The notes: generated from the sequence alone by a model not told the origin. A stretch of DNA of 43,262 nt from an uncultured bacterium (GCA_913055705.1 CAJXKT010000004.1:1-43262); one strand, 5' to 3'; shown: positions 33,045-41,965, counted from the stretch's first letter. Numbers and translations are program-made.

Positions 33045-34380
33045 ATGACTGATTCTAATCCTGACAAACAATTACCTCACAAAGACATTAATAGTGAACT
33101 TGAGGCACATTTCAGAATTATATAATCGTGTTCTGTAAAGACGAATGACGGAGAAAGAATATTGCTGGCTGCAAGACCGGAATCAAGGTACCCTTATTTT
33201 TATCCGCGTGATGCTGCCTGTGCGTCAGGGCTTTTAGCATATCTTTCTACCTCCGGTCTTTCTATTGCTGATGATGCATACGGGCTGCTCAAGACAATTG
33301 CAGGCTTTGTGCTGGAGGTTGTAAGAGACGATGGTTATATTGGGCAAAGATATGCCCTCTCGGGTGAAGAAAAAAGTATTTATAAGCAGGAAGATAATAA
33401 TGCACATGGATTGATCACCCTTTCCAATTATTTACTTACTGCAGAAAAGAGAAAAGAAGACATACGTGACATAGATAAAGTTCTCCTCTCAATTTGCCAT
33501 TAAGAATTATTACCGTCCTGAGATAAATCTTTTCCATTCCACTACATCTATTCACGAATCGGCTCTTGAAGAAGGGTTCAGCTGATGGACTAATTTTGCA
33601 TATCTAAAGGCCTTTACTCTCGTTTCTAAGGTAAACGAAGATTTCGATACATCGGATAATATTCTGGACAAGATACTCACATTTAAATCGGCTTTTAAGC
33701 ACAATCTGTTTAGTATTATGGTAGCAAATAAAAGATTTCTCAGGCGTATAGATGAGAAAGGTAATTATGATTTTAAGCCTGATTCTACACTATTAAGCCC
33801 ATTCTATTTTGGGTTTGGTAACGAGGATAGAAGTCTGCTTGATAATAGCGTGAGTTTTCTGGAAAGGCAGCTCTGGGATCCGGAACTGGGCATGATCCAA
33901 CGGTACCTTCCATTCAGTGGAGACATTGAAATACACACTCACGCCGGTAATGGCCCATGGCTTCAGTACACCGCAATACTTGCCCAATATCATTACTGGT
34001 GTAAGAATACTGAATGTGGCGATGAATTAATGAGCCTTATTGACGGCTATAAAAACGAAAAAGGAGAGATCCCTGAACATATTTCGACCTGCAAAAGATT
34101 CGATTCATTCATGGAAACAGAGTGGAAGACAGGTCTTGATTTCGCCAAGGAATTTGATAAGCATATCCTGCAGGACAATCTGGACTTTGATAAAATTTTA
34201 GAAGAAGCTAATAATATGCAAAGGGCTTACAGTGAAGTGGCAGACAGGTGTATGATATCTGATGGTACTATGGAAGAAGGCGGATATGTCATGTTCGTTA
34301 CCCCGTTGATGTGGTCACATGTAGAATACATGAAGGCATTGTTGTATAAACATGGTCTTTACGCTAACAATGGCCAATAG
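33045..34380 (+). pseudogene. Broken GH15-like glycosidase (probable glucosylglycerate-degrading enzyme)
   Basis: Three collinear pieces resemble one (alpha/alpha)6-barrel glycosidase. Piece 1 (33045-33125) stops at TAA. Piece 2, in the same frame (to 33503), has PESRYPYFYPRDAACASGLL, typical of the GH15/glucoamylase active-site entrance. Piece 3 (from 33502, +1 frame) starts NYYRPEINLFHSTTSIHE, meets an in-frame TGA at 33583, then runs open to 34380, with LWDPELGMIQRY, HAGNGPWLQYTAILAQYHYW and TPLMWSHVEYMKALL near the end. Thus at least one frameshift and two stops interrupt it, and catalytic function is unlikely. It lies 51 nt after the glycosyltransferase in the same direction. Its position suggests it once hydrolysed the solute made by the operon. 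Confidence 0.8.
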
Positions 34381-34430
34381 TTAATGAAGTTTTATATGTT
34401 GTGGCATTGCCGGGGGTAAATTTCATCACA

Positions 34431-35045
34431 TTATAACGTACTTTCGGATTCTGACCTGGTTACTCTATCAATGAGTTGTTCGTAGGGAAAGTTTTTACCG
34501 GGACATGCTGTGCCTTTTTGATTAACCTGATTATGCATGATGACGTTTGATTCGGATATTTTATATCTTCTTGAAACATAATTGACCAGACTTGTCAGTG
34601 ATTCCAACTGGTTGTTTGTGGGCTTATTATCCTCTTCAAAATTTCCAACAAGACAGATACCAATAGCGATTTGATTAAGATCCATATTGGCGGTATGTGC
34701 GCCATAAATCTGTTTTTTCCATCTATCACCTACCTCAATCTCGCCATTTCCTAAGCCTTTGCCATTTCCAATAACGAAATGATAGGCCAGGCCTTCCGGC
34801 CACTTTCTCTTTTCTCTGTGGTACCTGTCAAAGCGTATTGCATTTCCCTCGTCAGTGGCACTGTGATGTAATACTACATATTCCCATTCGTTTTCGTCTA
34901 CATCTACCTTACATAATCTTTCAATATCTATAGCTATTGTAAATTGTCTTTCTTCCCCAATAAACTGCAGGTAAATTAAAAGCCCTATTGCAGTAACATA
35001 CATAGCAATTAAAAATATTATAACGTGCCGTTCAACTATCTTCAT
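34431..35045 (-). CDS. Membrane-anchored N-acetylmuramoyl-L-alanine amidase (Amidase_2/PGRP fold)
   Basis: A 204-residue protein with an N-terminal transmembrane anchor (about 8-28, VIIFLIAMYVTAIGLLIYLQF), no cleavage site, and an Amidase_2 domain (about 54-195). The zinc ligands are His60 (VLHHSAT), His171 (MHNQVN) and Cys181 (TACPGKNFP). The substrate-binding GLAYHFVIGNG and YGAHTANMDLNQIAIGICLVGNF are typical of PGRP/T7 lysozyme-like amidases. It cleaves the bond between muramic acid and the stem peptide, so it implies peptidoglycan in the host. It is transcribed alone, divergently from priA. Confidence 0.9.
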   Translation of the reverse strand: MKIVERHVIIFLIAMYVTAIGLLIYLQFIGEERQFTIAIDIERLCKVDVDENEWEYVVLHHSATDEGNAIRFDRYHREKRKWPEGLAYHFVIGNGKGLGNGEIEVGDRWKKQIYGAHTANMDLNQIAIGICLVGNFEEDNKPTNNQLESLTSLVNYVSRRYKISESNVIMHNQVNQKGTACPGKNFPYEQLIDRVTRSESESTL

Positions 35046-35189
35046 AGCATCATTTAGTGAGGTATGAATACCGTGATTTATATTGTTTCATTTCAGATAT
35101 TGGTACCTTAAAAACCCTTTAAAACAATATTTTATAGAAATTTTGGAATATTAAATCAAGATTAATATGCCTGTAAATCAATGCTTACC

Positions 35190-35218
35190 TTGACACTTTA
35201 TTATTATTGTGATAGGAT
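35190..35218 (+). promoter_or_regulatory. Promoter of priA-guaB
   Basis: TTGACA (35190-35195), a 17-bp spacer, and TAGGAT (35213-35218). The start would be near 35225, giving a leader of about 18 nt before ATG 35243. Confidence 0.55.
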
Positions 35219-35242
35219 TCAGCAATAATATTAGGATTTATC

Positions 35243-37519
35243 ATGCCTGTAAAGGATTACACATCAATGGCTTATGAAAAGTTTGCTGAAGTTGTATTGG
35301 ACATACCTCTGAATAAGAAATTTCACTACAAGGTTCCACCGTCTTTTATAAACCAGATCGAGATTGGTAAAAGGGTTAAAGTTCCCTTTGGAGGGAGAAC
35401 AGCCGTAGGATATTGCGTTGGGCTAACCGATAAATCGGAGGTTAAAACAATTAAGGATATAATCCGCGTAATTGATACAGAGCCTATATTAAATTCTAAG
35501 ATGTTGGGAATTGCGGAATGGATGGCCAATTTTTATTTTTGTGGATGGGGTGAAGCCCTGGAAACTTTTCTTCCATCCGTTGTAAGAAAGGGCATTAACT
35601 CCAGGACAGTAAGTGTAGTCAGATTATGTAAAGATGGAGCATCCGTAAAAGAGATGATTTCCTCAATAAAAAAGAGAGCGCCAAAACAGGCAAGGGTACT
35701 GGAGGTTCTCTCTGAGGTAGGCGAAATAACATTTCCTGAGTTAGCAAATATCAGTAATTGCAAAATGGACAGTGTTAACAGACTTCGAGATAGAGGACTG
35801 ATTACTCTTGATAAAAGAAAAGTAAGTGATTCCCTCTTTGCCGGAAAACACTTCAAGAAGACATGCCATTTACAGTCAACCGGAGAACAGGAAACAGCTA
35901 TTAACCTAATCAAGAGGAAATTAAGGGAAAGACAGTTCGGCGCTATTTTGTTGAAAGGGGTTACGGGAAGCGGAAAGACAGAGGTTTATCTGCAGGTAAT
36001 TTCTGAAGTAATTACTCTGGGACTTAAGGCAATAGTTCTGGTTCCAGAGATCTCTCTCACACCACAAACTATTGAAAGATTCAAATCTCGTTTTGATAGA
36101 GTAGCCGTTCTGCACAGCAGTTTGACTGACAGGCAGAGAAGCGATCAATGGTGGGATATCAAGAATGGCAATGCAGACGTTGTTATTGGCGCACGTTCAG
36201 CAGTATTTGCCCCTTTAGAAAATGTGGGATTGATCGTAATCGACGAGGAACATGAGAATACATTCAAGCAGGATACCTCCCCACGTTATAATGCCCGTGA
36301 TGTGAGCATGATCAGGGCGGAGCGTGAAAATGCCCTGGTTGTACTTGGTTCCGCTACACCGTCTCTTGAGAGTTTTTATAATGCCAATATTGGTAAGTAT
36401 GAATGTGTTACCCTGAAAAGTCGGGTTGGAAATAAACCGCTTCCCAGGGTGGAAGTAATTGATATGCGACACGAAAAGTACAGAGGTAAAAATTTGTACT
36501 ATATATCTAATTATCTGGAACTTTGTATGAAACAGTGCCTTTCTAAAAAGGAGCAGGTGCTGTTGTTTTTGAACAGGCGAGGATTCTCACCTTTTATAAG
36601 TTGTAGAAGGTGCGGTTTTGTACTAAAATGTAAAAGATGTGATATATCTCTAACTTATCATAAGAAGAAGGATGCCATAATATGTCATTATTGTTTTTCG
36701 GATGAACCTGTTCCCGGAGAATGTCCTGAATGCTGTTCTCCCGGCATTAGTTTTCTGGGTGTCGGGACAGAAAGGATGGAGGAAGACATCAGGGCCAGAT
36801 TCCCCCGGCACAAGCTTTTGAGGATGGATAGCGATACCATGAGAGGAAGGGACTCTCATGAAAAGGCGCTGAACGCCTTCAGGCGTGGTGATATAGACAT
36901 ACTTCTGGGTACCCAGATGATTGCAAAAGGCCTTGACTTTCCGAACGTCACATTGGTTGGTGTGCTTTCTGCTGATACAATTGTCAATATGCCTGATTTC
37001 CGGGCAGGTGAGAGAACGTTCCAACTGCTTTGTCAGGTAGCGGGAAGAACCGGAAGAGGCTCCAAGGGGGGACAGGTTATAGTTCAAACTTATAATCCGG
37101 AACATTACAGTATTAAGTGTGCTGCTTTACATGACTATGACGGGTTTGCCAAAAAAGAACTTGAATATAGAAAGCAACTTTATTATCCTCCGTATGAAAG
37201 ACTGGCCAGGATTGTCTTGCGCGGAAAGAATGACCAGGATGTTAAAAAAAAGTCTATAGATATTGCTGAAAAATTGAGAGAAGCAATACGATTGACTGCC
37301 GGAGTGGCTCAATCAGACAGGCACAAAGATAAAGTAGAAGTTTTGGGGCCTGCACCTGCTCCGATTGCAAGGGTTAAAGACAATTTCAGATGGCACTTAA
37401 TAGTGAAGGCGGATAATTCTGAGAACTTGAGTACGATTCTAAAGAATATTGAAAGTGAAAATAGGAATTCAAAAAAGGTCCAGATTATGATAGATGTGGA
37501 TCCTTATGCGTTGTTATGA
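35243..37519 (+). CDS. priA: Primosomal replication protein N' (helicase)
   Basis: A 3'-5' superfamily 2 helicase that restarts stalled replication forks. The 758 residues carry the N-terminal DNA-binding domain (VVLDIPLNKKFHYKVP), the Walker A motif GVTGSGKTEVY (about 239-249) and the DEEH box VIDEEHENTFKQD (about 331-343). VLGSATPSLES is motif III, and the paired zinc-binding cysteines span about 453-500 (CRRCGF, CKRCDIS, CHYC, CPEC). GTQMIAKGLDFPNV and QVAGRTGRG are motifs V and VI. All key residues are present. guaB follows after 11 nt, so the two are co-transcribed. Confidence 0.97.
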   Translation: MPVKDYTSMAYEKFAEVVLDIPLNKKFHYKVPPSFINQIEIGKRVKVPFGGRTAVGYCVGLTDKSEVKTIKDIIRVIDTEPILNSKMLGIAEWMANFYFCGWGEALETFLPSVVRKGINSRTVSVVRLCKDGASVKEMISSIKKRAPKQARVLEVLSEVGEITFPELANISNCKMDSVNRLRDRGLITLDKRKVSDSLFAGKHFKKTCHLQSTGEQETAINLIKRKLRERQFGAILLKGVTGSGKTEVYLQVISEVITLGLKAIVLVPEISLTPQTIERFKSRFDRVAVLHSSLTDRQRSDQWWDIKNGNADVVIGARSAVFAPLENVGLIVIDEEHENTFKQDTSPRYNARDVSMIRAERENALVVLGSATPSLESFYNANIGKYECVTLKSRVGNKPLPRVEVIDMRHEKYRGKNLYYISNYLELCMKQCLSKKEQVLLFLNRRGFSPFISCRRCGFVLKCKRCDISLTYHKKKDAIICHYCFSDEPVPGECPECCSPGISFLGVGTERMEEDIRARFPRHKLLRMDSDTMRGRDSHEKALNAFRRGDIDILLGTQMIAKGLDFPNVTLVGVLSADTIVNMPDFRAGERTFQLLCQVAGRTGRGSKGGQVIVQTYNPEHYSIKCAALHDYDGFAKKELEYRKQLYYPPYERLARIVLRGKNDQDVKKKSIDIAEKLREAIRLTAGVAQSDRHKDKVEVLGPAPAPIARVKDNFRWHLIVKADNSENLSTILKNIESENRNSKKVQIMIDVDPYALL

Positions 37520-37530
37520 GGTGTTAAAAA

Positions 37531-39057
37531 ATGCCAGAAAATGGTTTTAGTGCAGAAGAATTTTTTGGAGATGGCGGCGGACTGACGTACAGTGATTTTA
37601 TCCTGTTGCCGGGTCATATAGGTTTCCCTACGGAAGATGTTGATATTGAAACAAGCCTTACAAGAAATCTCAGGATAAAAAGACCCCTCGTCAGTTCTCC
37701 AATGGATACCGTATCAGAGTCAAAGATGGCAATCTATCTGGCTCTACTGGGTGGAATAGGCATTATACATTATAACAATTCTATTGAAGAACAGGCCAGG
37801 GAAGTCAGGTTGGTAAAAAGATTTGAAAACGGATTCATTACTGACCCTGTAACACTCAGCCCTGAAAATACCATTTCAGATGTTGACAAGATTAAAAAAG
37901 CATACGGATTTTCCGGTATACCAATAACTGAAGACGGGACTTTAAAGACTAAATTAATAGGTATCGTTACACGGAGAGACATAGATTTTGAAACAGATAG
38001 AACAAAAAAGTTACGTGAAGTTATGGTCGATCAGCTTGTTACGGCAAACGCCGACATTTCCCTCGCAGAAGGTAATAAAATACTGAAAGAGTCCAGAAAA
38101 GGCAAGCTGCCTTTAGTGGATAAGAATGGATGTCTTGTGTCCTTAATGAGCAGGTCAGATTTATTGAAGAATGAAGATTTTCCTTTTGCTTCAAAGAACA
38201 AAGAAAAACAGTTGTTGGTCGGAGCCGCAGTCTCAACACGGGATGAAGACAGGGAGAGGCTTAAAGAATTGGCAGATGCGGGAGTAGACGTAATAGTAAT
38301 TGATGCTTCCCAGGGAGACTCAATTTATCAGCATAATATGATAGAGTATATAAAGAAGAATTACCCGGAGATAGAAGTCGTGGGTGGAAACGTTGTAACT
38401 GCTAAACAATGTAAATCACTCATTGATAAGGGAGTGGATGCCCTGCGTATAGGAATGGGTGCAGGTTCTATCTGTATTACGCAGGATGCCATGGCAGTGG
38501 GAAGGGCTCAGGGCTCTGCGGTTTACCACTGTGCAAAGTTTGCAAGAGAGTATGCGGGAATACCCGTAATTGCGGACGGAGGGATAGCAAACATAGGTTA
38601 CATAGTTAAAGCATTATCATTGGGCGCGAGTACTGTAATGCTTGGCGCTATGCTTGCCGGTACAAACGAAGCTCCCGGTGACTATTATTATGAGGGTGGT
38701 GTAAGGCTGAAGAAATATAGAGGGATGGCATCCTTAGAAGCGATGGACAAAGGTGGCGACAAGAGATATTATGCAGAAGACAATAATAAGGTTAAAATTG
38801 CACAGGGAGTGTCTGGAACGGTAGTAGATAAAGGTTCAGTGACTCATTTTGGTGAATATATTATAAAAAGCTTACTGCATGCGATGCAAAATCTTGGTTA
38901 CAAGACAATAAAAGATCTGCATAACGGGATTTATGACGGTACTCTTGCTTTTGAGGCCAGATCGCCTTCTGCTCAGGGGGAAGGGGCTGTCCATGATTTA
39001 CATTCATATACTTTACCTGATGCAGCATTGTTTTACCCTCATGATAGAAAAAGATGA
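37531..39057 (+). CDS. guaB: Inosine-5'-monophosphate dehydrogenase, eukaryote-like
   Basis: Oxidises IMP to XMP with NAD, committing to GMP synthesis. The 508-residue TIM barrel carries an inserted CBS pair (about 105-225). The catalytic Cys315 is in [20 protein letters not shown]. The flap and C-terminal parts, [28 protein letters not shown] and the end GAVHDLHSY, read like animal and fungal enzymes ([35 protein letters not shown]). Typical bacterial GuaB has GIGPGSICTT. The N-terminus [15 protein letters not shown] and [13 protein letters not shown] is also eukaryote-like. GAGGTG precedes the ATG, 11 nt after priA. Confidence 0.95.
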   Translation: MPENGFSAEEFFGDGGGLTYSDFILLPGHIGFPTEDVDIETSLTRNLRIKRPLVSSPMDTVSESKMAIYLALLGGIGIIHYNNSIEEQAREVRLVKRFENGFITDPVTLSPENTISDVDKIKKAYGFSGIPITEDGTLKTKLIGIVTRRDIDFETDRTKKLREVMVDQLVTANADISLAEGNKILKESRKGKLPLVDKNGCLVSLMSRSDLLKNEDFPFASKNKEKQLLVGAAVSTRDEDRERLKELADAGVDVIVIDASQGDSIYQHNMIEYIKKNYPEIEVVGGNVVTAKQCKSLIDKGVDALRIGMGAGSICITQDAMAVGRAQGSAVYHCAKFAREYAGIPVIADGGIANIGYIVKALSLGASTVMLGAMLAGTNEAPGDYYYEGGVRLKKYRGMASLEAMDKGGDKRYYAEDNNKVKIAQGVSGTVVDKGSVTHFGEYIIKSLLHAMQNLGYKTIKDLHNGIYDGTLAFEARSPSAQGEGAVHDLHSYTLPDAALFYPHDRKR

Positions 39058-39162
39058 TAATTTTTAAGAAGTGTGGCGGGCAATGCCCTCCATTATTTCT
39101 TGGGCTTACCAAATGCCAATAAAATAATTTTAACCCGTAATCTATGGGACATATACTTTATC

Positions 39163-39609
39163 ATGATTAAAAATATAAAATATTTCAGTTTTCTGGCTAT
39201 CGTTGTAATTATTTTTGTTTCAGCCGGTTGCGTGACCAGGACAATAACCGTAAAGACAAATCCCCCCAATGCGCTGGTATATATTGATAATAAACTTGCA
39301 GGTGAAAGTCCAGTTGCAATACCTTTTATATATTATGGCACCAGAAAAATAGTGATAGAGAAAAGGGATGGGGATGGAAAACTTACCCATGAAAGAATGA
39401 CTGCATTTGAGAAAATAAGGGCACCGGTATATGAGTGGTACCCGCTGGATTTTTTCTCCGAAATGTTATGGCCGCGTGAGATCAAAGATGACCATATCTT
39501 GAGTTATGATTTAGTTAAACTAAACCCACCGCCGATAAAGGAACAACAGGAGAAGTTACTAAAGAATGCGGAAGAGTTAAGGCAAAGGGTCAACGCACCG
39601 GATTTTTAG
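39163..39609 (+). CDS. PEGA-domain lipoprotein
   Basis: A 148-residue exported lipoprotein from this ATG: hydrophobic segment FLAIVVIIFVSAGC with Cys19-20 as the probable lipidated residue. A PEGA domain follows at about 24-60 (TVKTNPPNALVYIDNKLAGESPVAIPFIYYGTRKI). A longer frame from 39073 exists, but its first 30 residues do not look like a signal sequence and would bury the real one. PEGA domains are surface-associated beta modules of unclear function. The C-terminus is charged. It lies 105 nt after guaB. Confidence 0.82.
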   Translation: MIKNIKYFSFLAIVVIIFVSAGCVTRTITVKTNPPNALVYIDNKLAGESPVAIPFIYYGTRKIVIEKRDGDGKLTHERMTAFEKIRAPVYEWYPLDFFSEMLWPREIKDDHILSYDLVKLNPPPIKEQQEKLLKNAEELRQRVNAPDF

Positions 39610-39664
39610 GCATATCTTGCAATTTCAACCTCCCGGTTTGTGAACAAAGCGATTTGAGTTCTGT

Positions 39665-40330
39665 ATGAAAATGGCATTAATCCCCACAATAATTTCTTCT
39701 CTTTTATTCTTTTTCATTGGTCAAATTGTTAGTGCCGGTGAAGATGATAGAAAGAAATGGAACAAACGTTATGATGCCATGGAGTATATATACGGGAAAG
39801 AGCCTATCAAGTTCCTGAAGGAGAATGTTAGTCTTTTGACTAAAGGCAAGGCACTGGTCCTTGCAATGGGAGAAGGTAGAAATGCAGTATTTCTTGCCAG
39901 AAATGGATTTGACGTTGACTGTTGTGATATCTCTGAGAAAGCTGTCGAGAAGTGTGAAGCCTTAGCCTGGGAAAGTGGTGTAACACTGAATGCGTTTACA
40001 GCGGATCTGGAGGAATATAAGATACCGGCTGATAAATACGATCTTATTACGTGCTTTTATTACACACAAAGAGATCTTATTCCTCAAATCAAGGAAGGTT
40101 TAAGGGAGGGTGGCATGGTTATGTTTGAGACATATACCATTGATCAGTTAAAGTATGGAGAGGATGCATCCGGGCCTAAGAATCCGGACTATCTGTTAAA
40201 GCATAATGAACTTCGTAATTTCTTCAAAGATTTTCATATTCTTTATTATGGAGAAGGTGAGATTGCAGAAAATAAATCAGTAGCAAGTTTGATTGCACAG
40301 AAGAAAGGCAGGGCAGGGTCAGGTCTTTAA
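39665..40330 (+). CDS. SAM-dependent methyltransferase with an N-terminal signal-like segment
   Basis: A 221-residue protein. Residues about 5-24 are a hydrophobic stretch ending in VSAGED, a good signal-peptide pattern (cleavage after Ala24). The rest is a class I methyltransferase of the TehB/thiopurine-like group: WNKRYDAMEYIYGKEP (about 32-47), motif I VLAMGEGRNAVFLARNG (about 69-85), acidic loop VDCCDISEKAVEKC, then DLITCFYYTQRDLIPQI and GGMVMFETYTIDQL. Motif I has AMGEG where DLGCGxG or DLACGEG is common. Export is unusual because S-adenosylmethionine is cytoplasmic. It follows the PEGA lipoprotein by 55 nt. The substrate is unknown. Confidence 0.8.
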   Translation: MKMALIPTIISSLLFFFIGQIVSAGEDDRKKWNKRYDAMEYIYGKEPIKFLKENVSLLTKGKALVLAMGEGRNAVFLARNGFDVDCCDISEKAVEKCEALAWESGVTLNAFTADLEEYKIPADKYDLITCFYYTQRDLIPQIKEGLREGGMVMFETYTIDQLKYGEDASGPKNPDYLLKHNELRNFFKDFHILYYGEGEIAENKSVASLIAQKKGRAGSGL

Positions 40331-40339
40331 TCTTGATAA

Positions 40340-40381
40340 AATCGTAAATCGCAAATCGTAATTCGTAACTCGCAACCCGGA
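40340..40381. repeat. Heptanucleotide tandem repeat
   Basis: Six imperfect 7-bp units in a row: AATCGTA, AATCGCA, AATCGTA, ATTCGTA, ACTCGCA, ACCCGGA. It lies immediately after the methyltransferase stop codon, between convergent genes. Units keep the CG at a fixed register. It could vary in copy number between strains. Confidence 0.7.
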
Positions 40382-40403
40382 ATGCACTATTCAAATATTA
40401 GCC

Positions 40404-40586
40404 TTATATACTAACTATCCAATTCGGATCAAAACGGGCATGGTAGCTTGGACATATCAGGGCGATTTTACACTGTTCTTTTGCCTGCCGCACAAATGAT
40501 GTATGAAAGCCATCCTCGTACCCGCATTCTGGACAAACATGAAGTTCCTCTTCTATTGTTATCTGCTCCGGTTTCTCATTATCCAC
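40404..40586 (-). CDS. Small zinc-ribbon-like protein
   Basis: A 60-residue protein with a CPECG knuckle (about 18-22) and a second half-site CPSYHARFDPNW (about 45-56), where the last Cys of the usual CPxC is Tyr and a His follows. The metal site may thus be Cys3 or Cys3His. The start codon is GTG with AAGGAA about 8 nt upstream. I do not recognise a named family. It lies alone, convergent with the methyltransferase gene and beside the hairpin repeat. Confidence 0.6.
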   Translation of the reverse strand: MDNEKPEQITIEEELHVCPECGYEDGFHTSFVRQAKEQCKIALICPSYHARFDPNWIVSI

Positions 40587-40620
40587 AATAGTTTCCTTCC
40601 TTTTTTAGAAAGTTTTTTTT

Positions 40621-40685
40621 CGTGTCATAAAAAGTTAAAAGTGCCTACCCGCCTGCCAATCAGTTCGGGCAGGCGGCTTTGCCGC
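40621..40685 (+). repeat. Dispersed hairpin repeat, copy A
   Basis: A 24-bp core (40626-40649, CATAAAAAGTTAAAAGTGCC then TACC) is followed by a 9-bp stem (CCGCCTGCC 40649-40657, GGCAGGCGG 40668-40676). An overlapping smaller hairpin (GCGGC-TTT-GCCGC, 40673-40685) competes with it. The same core recurs inverted at 43212-43235, also next to a GC-rich hairpin. No open reading frame is associated. Confidence 0.8.
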
Positions 40686-40740
40686 ACTATGGCTTTACTG
40701 TTACTATCCGGCCGTATAATTGGTCATATATATTCTCTAA

Positions 40741-41292
40741 TTACTCCTTCCACTTAATCGAACATCCCATTGATGGATATTGGTTGGGAGATGGCTTCTT
40801 TCCTTCAAGTAGTGTCCTAATAGCATCGCTTAAATCATGCGACGTTACCTTATCCGGTTCCTGCCAGTTGTCATCTATCTGGCCATGGTAGCATAGTTCT
40901 CTTTCCTTGTTGTAGACATATATGTCGGGAGTGCATTGGGCCTGATATTTCCTTGCTACAGATTGGTCCTCGTCTCTTAAGTAGGGGAAATTGTATCCTT
41001 TCTCTTTTGCCCTCTTGGCCATATTTTCGAAATTATCTTCAGGGTATTTAATGCAGTCATTCGGGTTGATTCCCACAAACTGGACATTTTGTTCTGCAAA
41101 TTTCTCCTGCAACTGGACGAGTCTGTTGTCCACAGCCTGAACATAGGGGCAGTGGTTACACATGATGACTACAACTAAAACTTCTTTGTCGTCATAGTCA
41201 GCAAGAGAGTGCATTTCGCCGTCTATGCCCTTCAAACAGAAATCGATTGCCTTCGTCCCTAATGGTACACTTATTGATTTCAGTAAAGTCAT
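40741..41292 (-). CDS. Thioredoxin-fold protein, AhpC/TSA-type
   Basis: A 183-residue cytoplasmic protein of the peroxiredoxin/thioredoxin superfamily. It has a CNHC redox pair (Cys45/Cys48, in VVIMCNHCPYV), a second conserved Cys in QAQCTPDIYVY (about 118), and the family landmarks DFCLKGIDGEMHSLADY and FVGINPNDCIKYPED. This CNHCP subgroup is widespread and annotated as thioredoxin-family or redoxin; peroxidase or thiol-disulfide exchange activity is expected. A GGAGG ribosome site lies 5 nt before the ATG. It lies between the two inverted hairpin repeats. Confidence 0.9.
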   Translation of the reverse strand: MTLLKSISVPLGTKAIDFCLKGIDGEMHSLADYDDKEVLVVVIMCNHCPYVQAVDNRLVQLQEKFAEQNVQFVGINPNDCIKYPEDNFENMAKRAKEKGYNFPYLRDEDQSVARKYQAQCTPDIYVYNKERELCYHGQIDDNWQEPDKVTSHDLSDAIRTLLEGKKPSPNQYPSMGCSIKWKE

Positions 41293-41545
41293 TTCGACCT
41301 CCGGATTTAAAACATTGTAAATTAGAATAAATTGTGAGTATTATGGTTACCCATACAAGAAGTATCTCTATAAGATTGCCTAAAATATAAACTTTCTGTT
41401 TAAAATAACAACAAAAACTGCTTCCTGTACCGGTAGAGGTTTTCACAGAGGCGAAGGAAAGACTGCATGAAAATATTAAAACATAATTTTCTGGCTAATA
41501 TTTTTAAAATTTGGGGGATCAAACAACATAAGTTCTAGTGCAACT

Positions 41546-41965
41546 TCAACACTCATTGCCCAAATTGAAACTATGCCAACTTCCTCTTTCAAGACATCTC
41601 TCATGCCATACTATTGGAACATTCTTTATCTTTGCAGCAATTGCACCAAAGAGATTGGATCGAGGCTGGTTTGAGTGAATCAGATTTATCTGTCTCTTTT
41701 TTATAATATCTATGAGATTTCTGACGGTATTATAAATTTGTACGGGATTCGGCCATCTTATACCTGGGAATTGAACAAAGTCCGGAGTGATTTTTATTTT
41801 CTCCAGTTCATCTATGAAAGGTCCTTCTTTAGAGCAGATAAAGTGGGGTATAAAAAGTTTCTTATTCAACCCCTTTACTAAATTTAATAAACTTATCTCG
41901 GCCCCACCCATTATTGATTCATTGTGAAGATAGAGGATATTAAACTTTTTACCATCGTTAATCAT
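41546..41965 (-). pseudogene. Truncated GT4-type glycosyltransferase (N-terminal part only)
   Basis: 139 residues matching only the acceptor half of a GT4/GT-B glycosyltransferase: ILYLHNESIMGGAEISLLNLVKGL (about 9-32), ICSKEGPFIDELEK, and INLIHSNQPRSNLFGAIAAK (about 95-114), ending at VWHERCLERGS...GNEC. A complete enzyme needs about 220 more residues including the nucleotide-sugar domain. Nothing resembling that half is found downstream (41300-41545) in any frame. It is most likely a decayed remnant between the two dispersed hairpin repeats. Confidence 0.7.

Noticed and set aside
33583-33585. In-frame TGA in the glycosidase as a possible selenocysteine codon
   Set aside because: A frameshift and another stop (TAA at 33123) also interrupt the gene, no clear SECIS hairpin was seen, and the position is not a known catalytic site; decay is simpler.
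39068-39090. Terminator after guaB
   Set aside because: The GGGC-AAT-GCCC hairpin is only 4 bp and is not followed by a T-tract.
39073-39162. Longer start for the PEGA lipoprotein
   Set aside because: It would place 30 non-hydrophobic residues before the signal sequence and lipobox.
40340-40381. CRISPR array
   Set aside because: The repeats are 7 bp and directly adjacent, without spacers; no cas genes are in the window.
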